Positions 1 through 8,505 of a stretch of DNA of 64,000 nucleotides are shown piece after piece. A program made the translations under genes and the position numbers. Location of the stretch: assembly GCA_944321525.1 (NCBI GenBank), contig CALULQ010000009.1, forward strand, positions 40,094 to 104,093, written 5' to 3'. How positions within the stretch are numbered: the stretch's first letter is position 1; the number at the start of each line of letters is the position of its first letter. Source of the stretch: an uncultured Paraprevotella sp. GTDB lineage: Bacteria > Bacteroidota > Bacteroidia > Bacteroidales > Bacteroidaceae. The notes under the pieces are model-generated. The model made no database searches. It was given only the letters and a program-made list of their open reading frames with translations, and had not been told where the DNA came from.

Positions 1-1
1 A

Positions 2-418
2 TTGCTTATCAGAAGCCGTTACCTCCTGTTCAAATCAGCAGACAAGTGGACGGAAAGACAAAAGGAAAGGGCTAAAATCCTCTTCGAGGAGTATCCTGAC
101 ATCAAAATGGCTTATGGCCTGTCCCACTCATTGAGGATGATATTCTCAAAGAATACCATCAAGGACGTCGCACGGTTGAGCATGGCCAGATGGTACAACA
201 AAGTCGATGATTCAAGGATGGAACAGTTCAATGTCATTGCCGCAACGTTCTATGAGCATTATGATGAAATCCTGAACTTCTATAACAACAGGGCATCAAA
301 CGCGGCTGCCGAGTCATTCAATGCCAAAATCAAACTATTCAGGGCTAACCCGCATGGAGTCGTGGACAAAAAGTTTTTCCTCTTCAGAATCGCTAAGCTG
401 TATGGCTATCCCCACTAA
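2..418 (+). CDS. ISL3-family transposase, C-terminal part (5' end outside window)
   Basis: The open frame runs in from before base 1 and ends at TAA 416-418. The 138 visible residues match the C-terminal half of DDE transposases of the ISL3 (IS204/IS1001/IS1165) group. A typical segment is the NNRASNAAAESFNAKIK-like motif near residues 95-111, which contains the last acidic catalytic residue (Glu of AAESFNAK) and is followed by the RGV/FFLFR-like stretch near the C-terminus. The protein would cut and join the IS ends. Whether the complete gene is intact cannot be judged because the N-terminal DNA-binding and first catalytic residues are off the window. The family is assigned from motif recognition only. 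Confidence 0.7.
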   Translation: MLIRSRYLLFKSADKWTERQKERAKILFEEYPDIKMAYGLSHSLRMIFSKNTIKDVARLSMARWYNKVDDSRMEQFNVIAATFYEHYDEILNFYNNRASNAAAESFNAKIKLFRANPHGVVDKKFFLFRIAKLYGYPH

Positions 419-794
419 ATTTCTACTGCCCCCTAAAATCCTCTTCGAGGAGTATCCTGACATCAAAATGGCTTATGGCCTGTCCCACTCATTGAGGATG
501 ATATTCTCAAAGAATACCATCAAGGACGTCGCACGGTTGAGCATGGCCAGATGGTACAACAAAGTCGATGATTCAAGGATGGAACAGTTCAATGTCATTG
601 CCGCAACGTTCTATGAGCATTATGATGAAATCCTGAACTTCTATAACAACAGGGCATCAAACGCGGCTGCCGAGTCATTCAATGCCAAAATCAAACTATT
701 CAGGGCTAACCCGCATGGAGTCGTGGACAAAAAGTTTTTCCTCTTCAGAATCGCTAAGCTGTATGGCTATCCCCACTAAATTTCTACTGCCCCC
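72..794. repeat. perfect 361-bp tandem direct duplication
   Basis: Bases 72-433 recur as 433-794 with a period of 361 bp and no difference that I can see. The left boundary is at CTAAAATCC inside the transposase gene and the right boundary is at the presumed IS end. Perfect identity indicates either a very recent event or collapse/expansion during assembly. Confidence 0.85.
434..779 (+). pseudogene. duplicated C-terminal remnant of the ISL3 transposase
   Basis: This is a second, apparently identical copy of the last 115 codons of the upstream transposase, shifted by 361 bp, beginning at the KILFEEYPD segment and ending at TAA 777-779. It has no start codon of its own. The open frame that reads into it from about 321 is the wrong frame of the first copy joined to the right frame of the second, so it is not a real start. 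It is a non-functional remnant left by a tandem duplication or by an assembly error. Confidence 0.75.
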
Positions 795-849
795 ATAGAT
801 ACAGTACTCTTTCAAGTCCTCTCTTTGTATTCTCTCCGTTTGTCTACAA

Positions 850-886
850 AAAGAAAAATCCTCAATAATCTTGCGATTATCAAGGA
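850..886 (-). terminator. intrinsic terminator after tRNA-His
   Basis: On the minus strand a 12-bp stem (one arm 75-86, the other 59-70 of the 800s, with two G-U pairs) closes a GCAA tetraloop. It is followed by a TTTTTC-TTTTT run, 10 bases past the tRNA 3' end. Confidence 0.7.
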
Positions 887-895
887 CTTCTTTTG

Positions 896-970
896 GGTGA
901 CTAGTGGGACTCGAACCCACGACATTCAGAACCACAATCTGACGCTCTAACCAACTGAACTATAGTCACC
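896..970 (-). tRNA. tRNA-His (GTG)
   Basis: A full cloverleaf can be drawn on the minus strand. The 8-bp acceptor includes an encoded G-1 (base 970) paired with C73 (base 896), which is the histidine identity pair. There is a D arm with GGTTAGAGC, an anticodon loop TTGTGGT with anticodon GTG, and a T arm with GTTCGAGTC. CCA is not encoded. A sigma-ABfr -7 box lies 51 bases upstream and an intrinsic terminator follows. Confidence 0.96.
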
Positions 971-1020
971 ATTTTGACTTGCTTCAAGAAGTGCGGCGCG
1001 CTTGCTTTCCTAAAGCGATG

Positions 1021-1028
1021 CAAAGGTA
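1021..1028 (-). promoter_or_regulatory. -7 box of the tRNA-His promoter
   Basis: CAAAGGTA on the plus strand reads TACCTTTG on the minus strand and matches the Bacteroidota TAnnTTTG box, upstream of the tRNA 5' end. Confidence 0.65.
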
Positions 1029-1096
1029 CGCTTTTTATTTGAATTGGCAAATCTTTCGGGCATTTTTCTTCGTGTTTTTTTGAGGAGGTTATATAT

Positions 1097-1141
1097 AATA
1101 AAGGTGTGCGGACGGGCAATAGGCATCCGCATACCTTTATT
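1097..1141 (-). terminator. terminator downstream of folD
   Basis: A 16-bp inverted repeat (1097-1112 with 1126-1141, one G-U pair) with a 13-base loop lies 13 bases past the folD stop. Its A/T-rich outer arms give a T-containing tail on either strand. Confidence 0.65.
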
Positions 1142-1153
1142 AATATGAAAGGC

Positions 1154-2032
1154 TTATTGGTAGAATTCTTTCTTTCCGGCAGACAGGGTGTTCTTCATCA
1201 GCATGCAGATGGTCATGGGACCTACGCCGCCGGGCACGGGGGTGATGTAGGCGCATCGGGGCGCTACTTCGTCGAATTTCACGTCGCCGTTCAGTCGGAA
1301 TCCGCTTTTCTTTGTCGCGTCCGGCACGCGGGTGGTGCCTACGTCAATCACGGTTGCTCCTTCTTTCACCATGTCGGCCGTCACGAAGTTGGGCTGCCCG
1401 ATGGCGGCGATGATGATGTCGGCCTCTTGGCATTCTTTTTTCAGGTCGCGGCTTCGGCTGTGGCAAACGGTCACCGTCGCGTCGCCGTACTGTTTCTGCA
1501 TCATGAGCTGTGCCATGGGTTTGCCCACGATGTTGCTGCGGCCCAGGATGACGCACTTGCGTCCGCTGGTTTCGATATGGTAGCGGCGGAGCAACTCGAG
1601 GATGCCTTTCGGCGTGGCGGAGATGTAGCAGGGCAGTCCGATGGCCATGCGCCCCACGTTGATGGGATGGAATCCGTCCACGTCCTTGCGGTAATCTATC
1701 GCTTCAATGACCTTCTGTTCCGAGATATGCTTCGGCAGTGGAAGCTGCACGATGAATCCGTCCACGTCCTCGTCGCGGTTCAGTTTGTCCACTTCCGCCA
1801 GCAGTTCCGCCTCGCTGATGGTGTCCTCGAAGCGGAGCAGGGTGGACTTAAAGCCGCAGGCCTCGCAAGCCAGCACTTTATTGCGCACGTAAGTCTCGCT
1901 TCCGCCGTCGTGTCCCACGAGGATGGCGGCCAGATGGGGGCGTTTGCCTCCGTTTTCTACAATTTGTTTCACTTCTTCTGCAATCTCCGCCTTAATCTGC
2001 GCGGCGGTAGCCTTTCCGTCTATCAGTTGCAT
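1154..2032 (-). CDS. folD: bifunctional methylenetetrahydrofolate dehydrogenase / methenyltetrahydrofolate cyclohydrolase
   Basis: FolD interconverts 5,10-methylene-, 5,10-methenyl- and 10-formyl-tetrahydrofolate in the cytoplasm using NADP, feeding purine and fMet synthesis. The 292 residues are the usual family length. Visible signatures are the SETYVRNK motif near residue 46 with the catalytic Tyr and Lys, the GFIVQLPLP motif near 93, the Rossmann GRSNIVGKP motif near 165 that binds the nucleotide, and the C-terminal [11 protein letters not shown] motif. The start ATG is 4 bases from the stop of the upstream thioredoxin-like gene, so the two are probably co-transcribed. A strong hairpin follows. 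Nothing is unusual, and the assignment is very secure. Confidence 0.97.
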   Translation of the reverse strand: MQLIDGKATAAQIKAEIAEEVKQIVENGGKRPHLAAILVGHDGGSETYVRNKVLACEACGFKSTLLRFEDTISEAELLAEVDKLNRDEDVDGFIVQLPLPKHISEQKVIEAIDYRKDVDGFHPINVGRMAIGLPCYISATPKGILELLRRYHIETSGRKCVILGRSNIVGKPMAQLMMQKQYGDATVTVCHSRSRDLKKECQEADIIIAAIGQPNFVTADMVKEGATVIDVGTTRVPDATKKSGFRLNGDVKFDEVAPRCAYITPVPGGVGPMTICMLMKNTLSAGKKEFYQ

Positions 2033-2036
2033 GGTT

Positions 2037-3140
2037 TCAGTCTCCTTTCTTATTTAGATGTTTTTGAATTTCTTGTTCGATGGCATCTCCCCTCAGGTTG
2101 CGGGCCAGTATGGTGCCGTCCGGCGCAAGCAGCATGATGTGCGGGATGGCGTCAAATCCGTATTGCTTCATGGGTTTCATGCCTGCATCCAGTATTTGTG
2201 GCCAAGTGTAGCCTTTCTCGGCGAGAAACTCCCGGGTGAGTTCCAGCTTGTCCCATACGGCGATGCTGACGATTTGCAGGTCCGTTCCTCGGTATTTCTT
2301 CCACAAGGGGGCCAGATATTCCTCGATTTCTTGCCGGCAAGGTCCGCACCATTGTGCCCAAAAGTCCACAAGTACGTATTCCCCTTTTCCCACGTAGTCG
2401 GAGAGGCGGGATGGTTTTCCCGCCATGTCCACGCCTTCAACATCGATGAACGGTTTCCCTGCGGATGTGTTTTCGAGGGCGGTGAAAAGTTTCATCCGTT
2501 CTTTGGTGAAGTTCAGGTTTTGCAGGAACGGGCTGAGCCGGGGACAGACGGTTCGGGCTTCTTTGGGGGTACAAACGTACAAGGTGTAATCTCTCCATGC
2601 GAGTTCTCCCACGCCGTTGTCAGGCTCGTTCATTATCTGTCGTATGCACACGGAAGTGAGTTCCGATTTCAGGGAGTCAAAGGCGGCCTTGATTTTTTCT
2701 TCCCGTTCTGTGATGTTCGGTATGCTTTCCTTTAGTCCTTTGAATGTCTTTTTCCATTCGTCAATATGCGCGTAGTATTCGTTCCAATAAGTGAGGAATT
2801 TCGCCGAGAGTTTTCCGCCGTATTGGGGCAGATGGCTTGCAAAGTCAATGACGATGGAATCTTCCAGCACGAAGTTGGCATATTCTTTATTGTTGTCCAA
2901 GTCCAGCCGCGCGAAGTAGGGATGTTCCGCATTTCCTTCGAATAGGAATTCCTGGTCGCGCACGGTGGCTGTGTCAATGACTTGATTGGTGTCGTATATG
3001 GTCAGATACACCTTGTGACCTTCCATGTCCGGGTCGTCAATCCGTCCGGAAACGCTGTAGGACGTTTGCGCTTGCGCCGCGCTTCCCCCGCTTAGGAGCA
3101 GGAGGAGTGCGGCGCAATATTTAAGGACGATTCTGTTCAT
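2037..3140 (-). CDS. exported TlpA-like thioredoxin-fold protein with DUF4369 domain
   Basis: The 367-residue protein starts with a signal peptide (hydrophobic [13 protein letters not shown], cleavage probably after AQA at about 24). An N-terminal DUF4369 beta domain (residues ~28-120) and a helical linker follow, and then a C-terminal AhpC/TSA-thioredoxin domain (~230-365) with the redox motif WCGPC and a cis-Pro segment (DAIPHIML). Such Bacteroidota proteins are periplasmic or outer-membrane-associated thiol-disulfide oxidoreductases; the partner is unknown. A second, shorter DUF4369 protein without thioredoxin is encoded at 12138. The gene lies 18 bases downstream of ffh and 4 bases upstream of folD, giving a compact minus-strand run. 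Confidence 0.88.
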   Translation of the reverse strand: MNRIVLKYCAALLLLLSGGSAAQAQTSYSVSGRIDDPDMEGHKVYLTIYDTNQVIDTATVRDQEFLFEGNAEHPYFARLDLDNNKEYANFVLEDSIVIDFASHLPQYGGKLSAKFLTYWNEYYAHIDEWKKTFKGLKESIPNITEREEKIKAAFDSLKSELTSVCIRQIMNEPDNGVGELAWRDYTLYVCTPKEARTVCPRLSPFLQNLNFTKERMKLFTALENTSAGKPFIDVEGVDMAGKPSRLSDYVGKGEYVLVDFWAQWCGPCRQEIEEYLAPLWKKYRGTDLQIVSIAVWDKLELTREFLAEKGYTWPQILDAGMKPMKQYGFDAIPHIMLLAPDGTILARNLRGDAIEQEIQKHLNKKGD

Positions 3141-3158
3141 GGCATGTGCGGCCTTGGG

Positions 3159-4514
3159 TCATTTCATCTTGGGCATTCCCGGCATTCCGGGGATTTTGGG
3201 CATGTTGGCCATCATCTTGCCCATCTTGCTGCCCGTCACCATCTTCATCATCTTGCGCGTCTGGTCGAACTGCTTGATGAGGCGGTTCACGTCCTGGATG
3301 TTCGTGCCTGAGCCTTTGGCGATGCGCTGGCGGCGGCTGGTGTTCAGGATTTCCGGGTGCGTGCGTTCGCGTGGCGTCATGCTCTGTATGATGGCTTCAA
3401 TGCCCTTGAAGGCGTTGTCGTCGATGTCTATGTCCTTGATGGCCTTGCCCACGCCGGGAATCATGCTGGCCAAGTCCTTCAGGTTGCCCATCTTCTTTAT
3501 TTGTTGGATTTGCGACATGAAGTCGTTGAAGTCGAACTGGTTCTTCGCGATTTTCTTTTGCAGTCGGCGTGCTTCCTCCTCGTCATATTGTTCCTGCGCC
3601 TTCTCCACGAGCGACACGATGTCGCCCATGCCGAGGATGCGGTCGGCCATGCGCGAGGGGTGGAACTGGTCGATGGCCTCCATCTTTTCGCCCGTACCGA
3701 TGAACTTGATGGGTTTGTTCACCACCGTGCGGATAGAGAGGGCCGCGCCGCCGCGGGTGTCGCCGTCCAGTTTGGTGAGCACTACGCCGTCGAAGTCCAG
3801 CCGATCGTTGAATTCCTTGGCGGTGTTCACGGCGTCCTGTCCCGTCATGGCGTCCACCACGAAGAGCGTTTCGTCCGGTTGAATGGCGTTCTTGATGGCG
3901 GCGATTTCCTGCATCATCTGTTCGTCCACGGCCAGTCGTCCGGCGGTGTCGACGATGACTACGTCGTTGCCTTTGGCCTTGGCCTGCTTGATGGCATTCT
4001 GCGCGATGGCCACGGCGTCCTTGCTGTCCGGTTCGCTGTATACGGGTATGCCGATCTGTTCGCCCAGCACTTTCAGTTGTTCGATGGCGGCGGGGCGGTA
4101 GATGTCGCAGGCTGCCAGCAGCGGGTTCTTGTGCTTCTTGTTCTTCAGCATCAGGGCGAGCTTGCCCGAGAGGGTGGTCTTTCCCGCGCCGTTGAGGCCC
4201 GCCATGAGGATGACGGCCGGATGGCCCTGCAGGTTCAGTTCGGCCGTTTCGCCTCCCATGAGGGTGGCCAGCTCGTCGTGCACGATTTTCACCATCAGCT
4301 GGCTGGGCTTCACGGCGGTGAGCACGTTCTGCCCCAGCGCCTTCTGCTTCACCGTGTCGGTGAACGTCTTGGCCACCTTGTAGTTCACGTCGGCGTCGAG
4401 CAGTGCGCGGCGCACGTCCTTGAGGGTTTCGGCCACATTGATTTCGGTGATTTTCCCTTCACCTTTCAGTATCTTGAAAGACCGTTCGAGTCTTTCGCTC
4501 AGGTTGTCGAACAT
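3159..4514 (-). CDS. ffh: signal recognition particle GTPase Ffh
   Basis: Ffh binds 4.5S RNA and signal sequences of nascent membrane proteins and docks with FtsY. The 451-residue product has the N domain (starting [13 protein letters not shown]), the G domain with the P-loop GLNGAGKTT (around residue 108), DTAGR and TKLDGD motifs, and a methionine-rich M domain that ends in an [10 protein letters not shown] tail. I choose ATG 4514 because this is the conserved family start. The frame stays open for a further 270 codons only because the upstream DNA is GC-rich, and a -7 box sits at 4550-4557. The extra upstream frame is not protein-like. Confidence 0.97.
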   Translation of the reverse strand: MFDNLSERLERSFKILKGEGKITEINVAETLKDVRRALLDADVNYKVAKTFTDTVKQKALGQNVLTAVKPSQLMVKIVHDELATLMGGETAELNLQGHPAVILMAGLNGAGKTTLSGKLALMLKNKKHKNPLLAACDIYRPAAIEQLKVLGEQIGIPVYSEPDSKDAVAIAQNAIKQAKAKGNDVVIVDTAGRLAVDEQMMQEIAAIKNAIQPDETLFVVDAMTGQDAVNTAKEFNDRLDFDGVVLTKLDGDTRGGAALSIRTVVNKPIKFIGTGEKMEAIDQFHPSRMADRILGMGDIVSLVEKAQEQYDEEEARRLQKKIAKNQFDFNDFMSQIQQIKKMGNLKDLASMIPGVGKAIKDIDIDDNAFKGIEAIIQSMTPRERTHPEILNTSRRQRIAKGSGTNIQDVNRLIKQFDQTRKMMKMVTGSKMGKMMANMPKIPGMPGMPKMK

Positions 4515-4549
4515 ATATAGTGTTGTTTTTGTTAATTCGTTAGAGACGG

Positions 4550-4557
4550 CAAAGTTA
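4550..4557 (-). promoter_or_regulatory. -7 box for ffh
   Basis: The minus strand reads TAACTTTG, 36 bases before the ffh ATG. It supports the short start over the long open frame. Confidence 0.6.
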
Positions 4558-4700
4558 CGGAAAATCGGCGGAATAACCTTAAAAACGGTGGAATATATCG
4601 TCATTTCATGATGGGGAGATAAGTGAAGGGCCGGCCGGACGGCGGGGCGGCTTTTCAGGAGATGTGCCAACGGGATGGCTCGTGAGGCTTTTGGGGAAGT

Positions 4701-4782
4701 CTGACAGAATGTCAGGCGCAGGCTTTCGGAGAATCGCGCATTCGCGTCCGTGTCGGGAGACGGGTGCGGATACGCGATTCTC
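4701..4782. other. two inverted repeats in the ffh-porin intergenic region
   Basis: The 849-bp region 4515-5363 holds no convincing gene. Within it CTGACA/TGTCAG (4701-4715, loop GAA) forms a short hairpin. GAGAATCGCG at 4729-4738 is perfectly inverted at 4773-4782. The rest is GC-rich non-coding DNA apart from the 22-bp array at 5006 and the porin promoter. Confidence 0.5.
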
Positions 4783-5005
4783 GCGGGGCGGACGGAAGGC
4801 GGAGTGTCAAGCGTTGGGGAGCTTTGGCTGACATCCTGCCGCTCCGGCGGGGAGGCCGTGCGGACGGCGTGGCGGGGCGTGTCGGGAAAAACGCTGTTTT
4901 CGTGTCGTTTTGTCGGAATGGGAAACGCGGCGGAAGGGGGACGGATAGAGGAGATGTGTCCGGTAATGTTCCTGAAGATACCGTTCCGGAGAGCTTGAGG
5001 ACACT

Positions 5006-5071
5006 TTGCGGCAGGCGTTTTCCGTCCTTGCGGCAGGCATTTTTCGTCCTTGCGGCAAGCGCTTCCTCTTT
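5006..5071 (+). repeat. three 22-bp direct repeats (TTGCGGCARGC type)
   Basis: Units at 5006-5027, 5028-5049 and 5050-5071 all begin TTGCGGCA(G/A)GC. The first two continue with a T-rich stretch and CGTCC, while the third is diverged. An inverted CCGCAAG follows at about 5077. The period (22 bp) and the first ten bases (TTGCGGCAAG) match the palindromic intergenic repeats elsewhere in the window, which suggests a diverged relative. Confidence 0.7.
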
Positions 5072-5303
5072 TTCCGCAAGAAATTCTGTTTTTTCGCGCA
5101 TGGCGTTTCGCATATTTTTGGAATATGGGTTGCAAATATGCACATTCTTGTGGATTTTTATGCGTTTCGGGCGCACGGATGGAGCGCTTTTCCTGATTTT
5201 GCAGTGCGTGAAAATGCCCTTTTCCTGCCATCCTGTCAGTTTTGTTCGAGAGAGGATAAGTTTTTCCCTGAACGGTTACGAATGAAATAAAAAGAGCGTT
5301 AAA

Positions 5304-5335
5304 TTTGTGAATATAACTTTTAAGCATTAATTTTG
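5304..5335 (+). promoter_or_regulatory. promoter of the FadL-type porin gene
   Basis: The -33 box TTTG (5304-5307) and -7 box TAATTTTG (5328-5335) are separated by 20 bases, the expected Bacteroides spacing, 28 bases before the ATG. Confidence 0.8.
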
Positions 5336-5363
5336 CGGCTGATATTAAGCAGTTTTATTCACA

Positions 5364-6923
5364 ATGAAGAAGAAAATCCTTGCAGCGTTCGTCGGAACGG
5401 CTGTTTCAAGTGTAACTTTTGCGGGCGGCCTGCTCACAAATACGAATCAGAATGTGGCGTTTCTGCGCAACCCCGCGCGCGATGCGGCCATTGGTATCGA
5501 CGGGGTGTACAGCAATCCGGCGGGCGTGGTGTTCCTGCCCGAAGGCTTCCATGTTTCCCTGAATTTCCAAAGTGCTTACCAGACGCGCGAGGTGACGTCC
5601 ACTTTCGCGCCCTTCGCCTATGGCGTGGGCAACGGGGGCGAGTCCGTAAAGCTGTTCAAGGGCGACGCCAAGGCTCCCGTCGTGCCGTCCCTTCAGGCGG
5701 CCTACAACCGTGGCCGCTGGTCGTATTCTTTCAACTTCGCCATTGGCGGAGGCGGTGGCAAGTGTGCCTTCGAGGACGGTCTGGGCTCGTTCGAAAGCCA
5801 GGCGGCTTTGTTGCCCTTGCTGGGTAGCGCGATGGGCATCAACAGTTATTCGATGGACAGCTACATGCGCGGACGGCAGTATTATTATGGGTTCCAGATA
5901 GGCGCGGGCTACAAAATCACCGACAACCTTTCGGCCTTTGTGGGCGGACGGCTGGTGTATGCCACGAGCAACTACTACGGCTATGTGCGGGACATTTCGG
6001 TGAACCGTCCGGACGGTGAGATGACCGGTGCGTCCGCCTTGTTTGCCACCCAGATGGCCACCTATCTGGAGCAGTCCGGACAGCTGGACGCGGCGGCACA
6101 GCAGGCGGCAGCTGCCGGCAATGCCGAACTGGCGGCGCAATATGCGGCACAGGCGCAGCAGGCGGCCGGGGCGGCGCGCCAGATGGGCGTGCTCTCGGCG
6201 GCCACGGAGGACGTGACGCTGAACTGCGACCAGGCGGGCTGGGGATTCACGCCCATTGTCGGGTTGGATTATAAAATAGGTAAGTTCAACTTCGCGGCCA
6301 AATATGAATTCAAGACGAAAATCCGGCTGGAAAACCGTGCGGCCAACAGTGCGTCGGCCGACCGCCTGGCCATGCTGGACCGCTATCGCGACGGGCGGAA
6401 GGTGAAGGAGGACATCCCGGCCCTGCTCACCCTCGGGGCGCAATACGAAATCCTGCCCTCGCTGCGCGTCATGGCCGGCTACCACCATTTCTTCGACAAG
6501 CAGGCTTCGCAGGAGGGCGGTTCGCAGGAACTGCTGGAGAGCGGCTCGCGGGAAATCCTGGCCGGGGCGGAGTGGGACATCTCCGACCGCGTGCAGCTGA
6601 GCGCCGGATGGCAGAACACGCATTACGGGCTGACGGACGCCTACATGAAGGACATGAGCTTCAACGTCTCGTCCAACTCCTTGGGCGTGGGCCTGGGCAT
6701 TCAGGCCACGAAGCGCATCAAGGTGAATGTGGCATACTTCCACACCTTCTATCAGGACTATGACCGCATGACGAACGACTACAACGGCATCAGCGGCACG
6801 GTGGCCACGGCCGTGGGCCAGCCCACGGCGGACGCGCTGGTGGCGTCCGGTGCGCTCAAGGGCGGCGACAGCTTCACCCGCAAGAACAAGGTGTTCGGCG
6901 TCGGGATAGATTTCTCGTTCTGA
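5364..6923 (+). CDS. FadL/OmpP1-family outer membrane transport protein
   Basis: The 519-residue protein has a signal peptide (MKKKILAAFVG...TFA, cleavage near residue 20). It opens with the family-typical mature N-terminus in which NTNQNVAFLRNPAR is followed by a SNPAG motif, and it ends in an aromatic beta-strand (GVGIDFSF) as expected for a 14-stranded outer-membrane barrel. The family moves hydrophobic substrates such as fatty acids or aromatics; the substrate here is unknown. An unusual Ala/Gln-rich insertion at about residues 232-275 (AAAQQAAAAGNAEL and similar) is probably a helical extracellular or plug-proximal loop. The gene is transcribed alone from its own promoter and ends at a strong terminator. 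Confidence 0.9.
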   Translation: MKKKILAAFVGTAVSSVTFAGGLLTNTNQNVAFLRNPARDAAIGIDGVYSNPAGVVFLPEGFHVSLNFQSAYQTREVTSTFAPFAYGVGNGGESVKLFKGDAKAPVVPSLQAAYNRGRWSYSFNFAIGGGGGKCAFEDGLGSFESQAALLPLLGSAMGINSYSMDSYMRGRQYYYGFQIGAGYKITDNLSAFVGGRLVYATSNYYGYVRDISVNRPDGEMTGASALFATQMATYLEQSGQLDAAAQQAAAAGNAELAAQYAAQAQQAAGAARQMGVLSAATEDVTLNCDQAGWGFTPIVGLDYKIGKFNFAAKYEFKTKIRLENRAANSASADRLAMLDRYRDGRKVKEDIPALLTLGAQYEILPSLRVMAGYHHFFDKQASQEGGSQELLESGSREILAGAEWDISDRVQLSAGWQNTHYGLTDAYMKDMSFNVSSNSLGVGLGIQATKRIKVNVAYFHTFYQDYDRMTNDYNGISGTVATAVGQPTADALVASGALKGGDSFTRKNKVFGVGIDFSF

Positions 6924-6969
6924 CGGGCCGTGACGGCCGCAGGGCGTTGCCGCCGGCCGTCGTCTTCGC

Positions 6970-7019
6970 GGGCGGAACGGGGAAGCGGGAGGCCGTTTCC
7001 CCGTTCTGCCCGATTTTTT
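6970..7019 (+). terminator. intrinsic terminator after the porin gene
   Basis: A 15-bp stem (6970-6984 with 6997-7011, one G-U) and a 12-base loop are followed by GATTTTTT. Confidence 0.85.
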
Positions 7020-7029
7020 GCCTTTCTTC

Positions 7030-7061
7030 TTTGCCCGTTTCCGGCTTTTGTCGTACCTTTG
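7030..7061 (+). promoter_or_regulatory. promoter of the queuosine operon
   Basis: TTTG at 7030-7033 and TACCTTTG at 7054-7061 with a 20-base spacer. Transcription would start near 7068, leaving about 55 bases of leader that contains the candidate preQ1 aptamer. Confidence 0.8.
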
Positions 7062-7086
7062 CACCCGCATCCCGGACGACGGGGGC

Positions 7087-7126
7087 GATGAGTGCTTGGT
7101 AACCTCTTAAAAAACAAGAAAGAATG
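7087..7126 (+). promoter_or_regulatory. candidate preQ1-I riboswitch in the queuosine operon leader
   Basis: The leader ends in a compact arrangement typical of the preQ1-I aptamer. GAG (7090-7092) pairs with CTC (7104-7106), the loop contains CTTG (7095-7098) and GTAAC (7099-7103), and the 3' side continues as TT plus six A and CAAG (7115-7118). CAAG can pair with the loop CTTG to make the H-type pseudoknot. The GTAACC...TTAA...AAAACAAG order resembles the known Thermoanaerobacter aptamer. The pseudoknot ends 5 bases before the ATG, so ligand binding would hide the ribosome site and shut off translation. The context (queuosine transporter, queC, queF) is exactly right. The helix P1 is short, so a covariance search is needed. 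Confidence 0.65.
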
Positions 7127-7807
7127 AAAGGAAAAATGGTGAGCGTATCCTTTATGCTTTTGGGGATACTGTTCTGTGTTTGCCTCATATCGGCAAACCT
7201 TTTGGCGACAAAGCAAATCATGTTCGGCCCGTTCAACATCACGGCGGGCATCTTGGTGTTTCCCATCTCGTACATCGTGAACGACTGCATCGTGGAGGTG
7301 TGGGGGTTCAACAAGGCCAAGCTGCTGATATGGACGGGTTTTGCGATGAACTTCCTGTTCGTGGCCTTCGGCTTCGTGGCCGACCTCATTCCCGGCGCGC
7401 CCTATTGGGACAATGCCGACGGCTTCCACAAGCTCTTCGGGTTGGCGCCCCGCGTGGCGGCAGCCTCGTTCATGGCCTTCCTGTGCGGCTCTTTCCTGAA
7501 CGCCTACGTCATGAGCGTGATGAAGGTGGCTTCGGAAGGGCGCGGATTTTCGGCACGTGCCATCGTGTCCACCATCGCGGGGGAGACGGCGGACTCTCTG
7601 ATTTTCTTCCCCATAGCCTTGGGAGGCATCGTGCCGTTGGGCAACCTGCTGTGGATGATGTTCTGGCAAATCCTGCTCAAGACGCTTTATGAAATCCTCG
7701 TCTTGCCGCTCACCGTCCGCGTGGTGCGCCGCGTGAAGGACTATGAAGGCGTGGACGTGTATGACCGGAATATATCTTATAACATATTAAAAGTCTCACA
7801 ACTATGA
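7124..7807 (+). CDS. queuosine precursor transporter, YhhQ/QPTR family
   Basis: The 227-residue integral membrane protein has about six hydrophobic segments and belongs to the YhhQ (COG1738) family, which imports preQ0 or preQ1 across the inner membrane. Family-typical features are the N-terminal SANLLATKQ segment (polar residues in TM1), a Pro/Tyr-rich TM with [10 protein letters not shown] near residue 53, and the conserved [12 protein letters not shown] motif near 152. It is the first gene of a three-gene operon with queC and queF; its stop overlaps the queC ATG by four bases. The operon therefore combines salvage and de novo synthesis of preQ1, both under the candidate preQ1 switch. Confidence 0.9.
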   Translation: MKGKMVSVSFMLLGILFCVCLISANLLATKQIMFGPFNITAGILVFPISYIVNDCIVEVWGFNKAKLLIWTGFAMNFLFVAFGFVADLIPGAPYWDNADGFHKLFGLAPRVAAASFMAFLCGSFLNAYVMSVMKVASEGRGFSARAIVSTIAGETADSLIFFPIALGGIVPLGNLLWMMFWQILLKTLYEILVLPLTVRVVRRVKDYEGVDVYDRNISYNILKVSQL

Positions 7808-8505
7808 CGATGAACCATGAAGCGGCCCTCGTGGTGTTCAGCGGGGGGCAGGACTCCACCACCTGCCTGTTCTGGGCCAAGAAGCATTTCAAAAGGGTGG
7901 TGGCCTTGACGTTTTCCTACGGGCAGAAGCACGTGAAGGAGGTGGAACTGGCCCGGACCATCGCAGAGAAAGCCGGAGTGGAATGGCACTGCATGGACGT
8001 GCCGCTCATCGGGACGCTGGGGCATAACTCCCTGACGGACTCCACCATGAAGATGGACGAGGAGAAGCCCGAAGGACACTGTCCCAACACGTTCGTGCCG
8101 GGGCGCAACCTGTTCTTCATCAGCATTGCGGCCGTGTTCGCCCGCGAGCGCGGCATTTTCCATCTGGTGACCGGCGTGTCGCAGACGGACTACAGCGGTT
8201 ATCCCGATTGCCGCGACGCTTTCATCAAGAGCCTGAACGTGACGCTGAACCTGGGCATGGACGAGCAGTTCGTCATCCACACGCCGCTCATGTGGATCGA
8301 CAAATGCCAGACGTGGGCTTTGGCCGACGAGCTGGGCGTGCTCGACATCGTGCGCCACGACACGCTGACCTGCTACAACGGCGTGCCGGGCGACGGCTGC
8401 GGGCATTGCCCGGCCTGCAAGTTGCGCAACGAAGGGTTGCGGAAATATCTGGAACAGAAGGCCGCGGCCGCTATGGAATGTGTTTCAAAAACAGAGAGGA
8501 TATGA
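7804..8505 (+). CDS. queC: 7-cyano-7-deazaguanine (preQ0) synthase
   Basis: QueC converts 7-carboxy-7-deazaguanine to preQ0 with ATP and ammonia in the cytoplasm, during synthesis of the tRNA base queuosine. The 233-residue protein shows the PP-loop SGGQDS at residues 13-18, the SYGQKH segment, and a zinc site with Cys190, Cys199, Cys202 and Cys205 (CGHCPAC). The ATG at 7804 overlaps the transporter stop (ATGA); a second in-frame ATG is at 7810. The gene is translationally coupled to both neighbours. QueD and QueE are not in the window. Confidence 0.97.
   Translation: MTMNHEAALVVFSGGQDSTTCLFWAKKHFKRVVALTFSYGQKHVKEVELARTIAEKAGVEWHCMDVPLIGTLGHNSLTDSTMKMDEEKPEGHCPNTFVPGRNLFFISIAAVFARERGIFHLVTGVSQTDYSGYPDCRDAFIKSLNVTLNLGMDEQFVIHTPLMWIDKCQTWALADELGVLDIVRHDTLTCYNGVPGDGCGHCPACKLRNEGLRKYLEQKAAAAMECVSKTERI

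Larger units (their letters stand above)
1..794 (+). mobile_element. 3' end of an ISL3-type insertion sequence, partly duplicated
   Basis: The window opens inside an insertion sequence. It carries the C-terminal part of an ISL3-like DDE transposase and stops at a short end sequence (TTTCTACTGCCCCC) that recurs at 420-433 and 781-794, consistent with the IS terminus. The last 361 bp are present twice in perfect tandem. The element lies just downstream of the tRNA-His terminator. The left end is outside the window, so the inverted repeat and target duplication cannot be checked. Confidence 0.7.

Noticed and set aside
4515..5327. 270-codon N-terminal extension of the ffh frame
   Set aside because: Ffh begins at MFDNLSERL; the upstream frame has no protein-like composition, crosses the 22-bp repeats and lies upstream of the ffh -7 box.
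5406..7070. 554-codon antisense frame opposite the porin
   Set aside because: The porin has a promoter, signal peptide and terminator; the antisense frame crosses the terminator.
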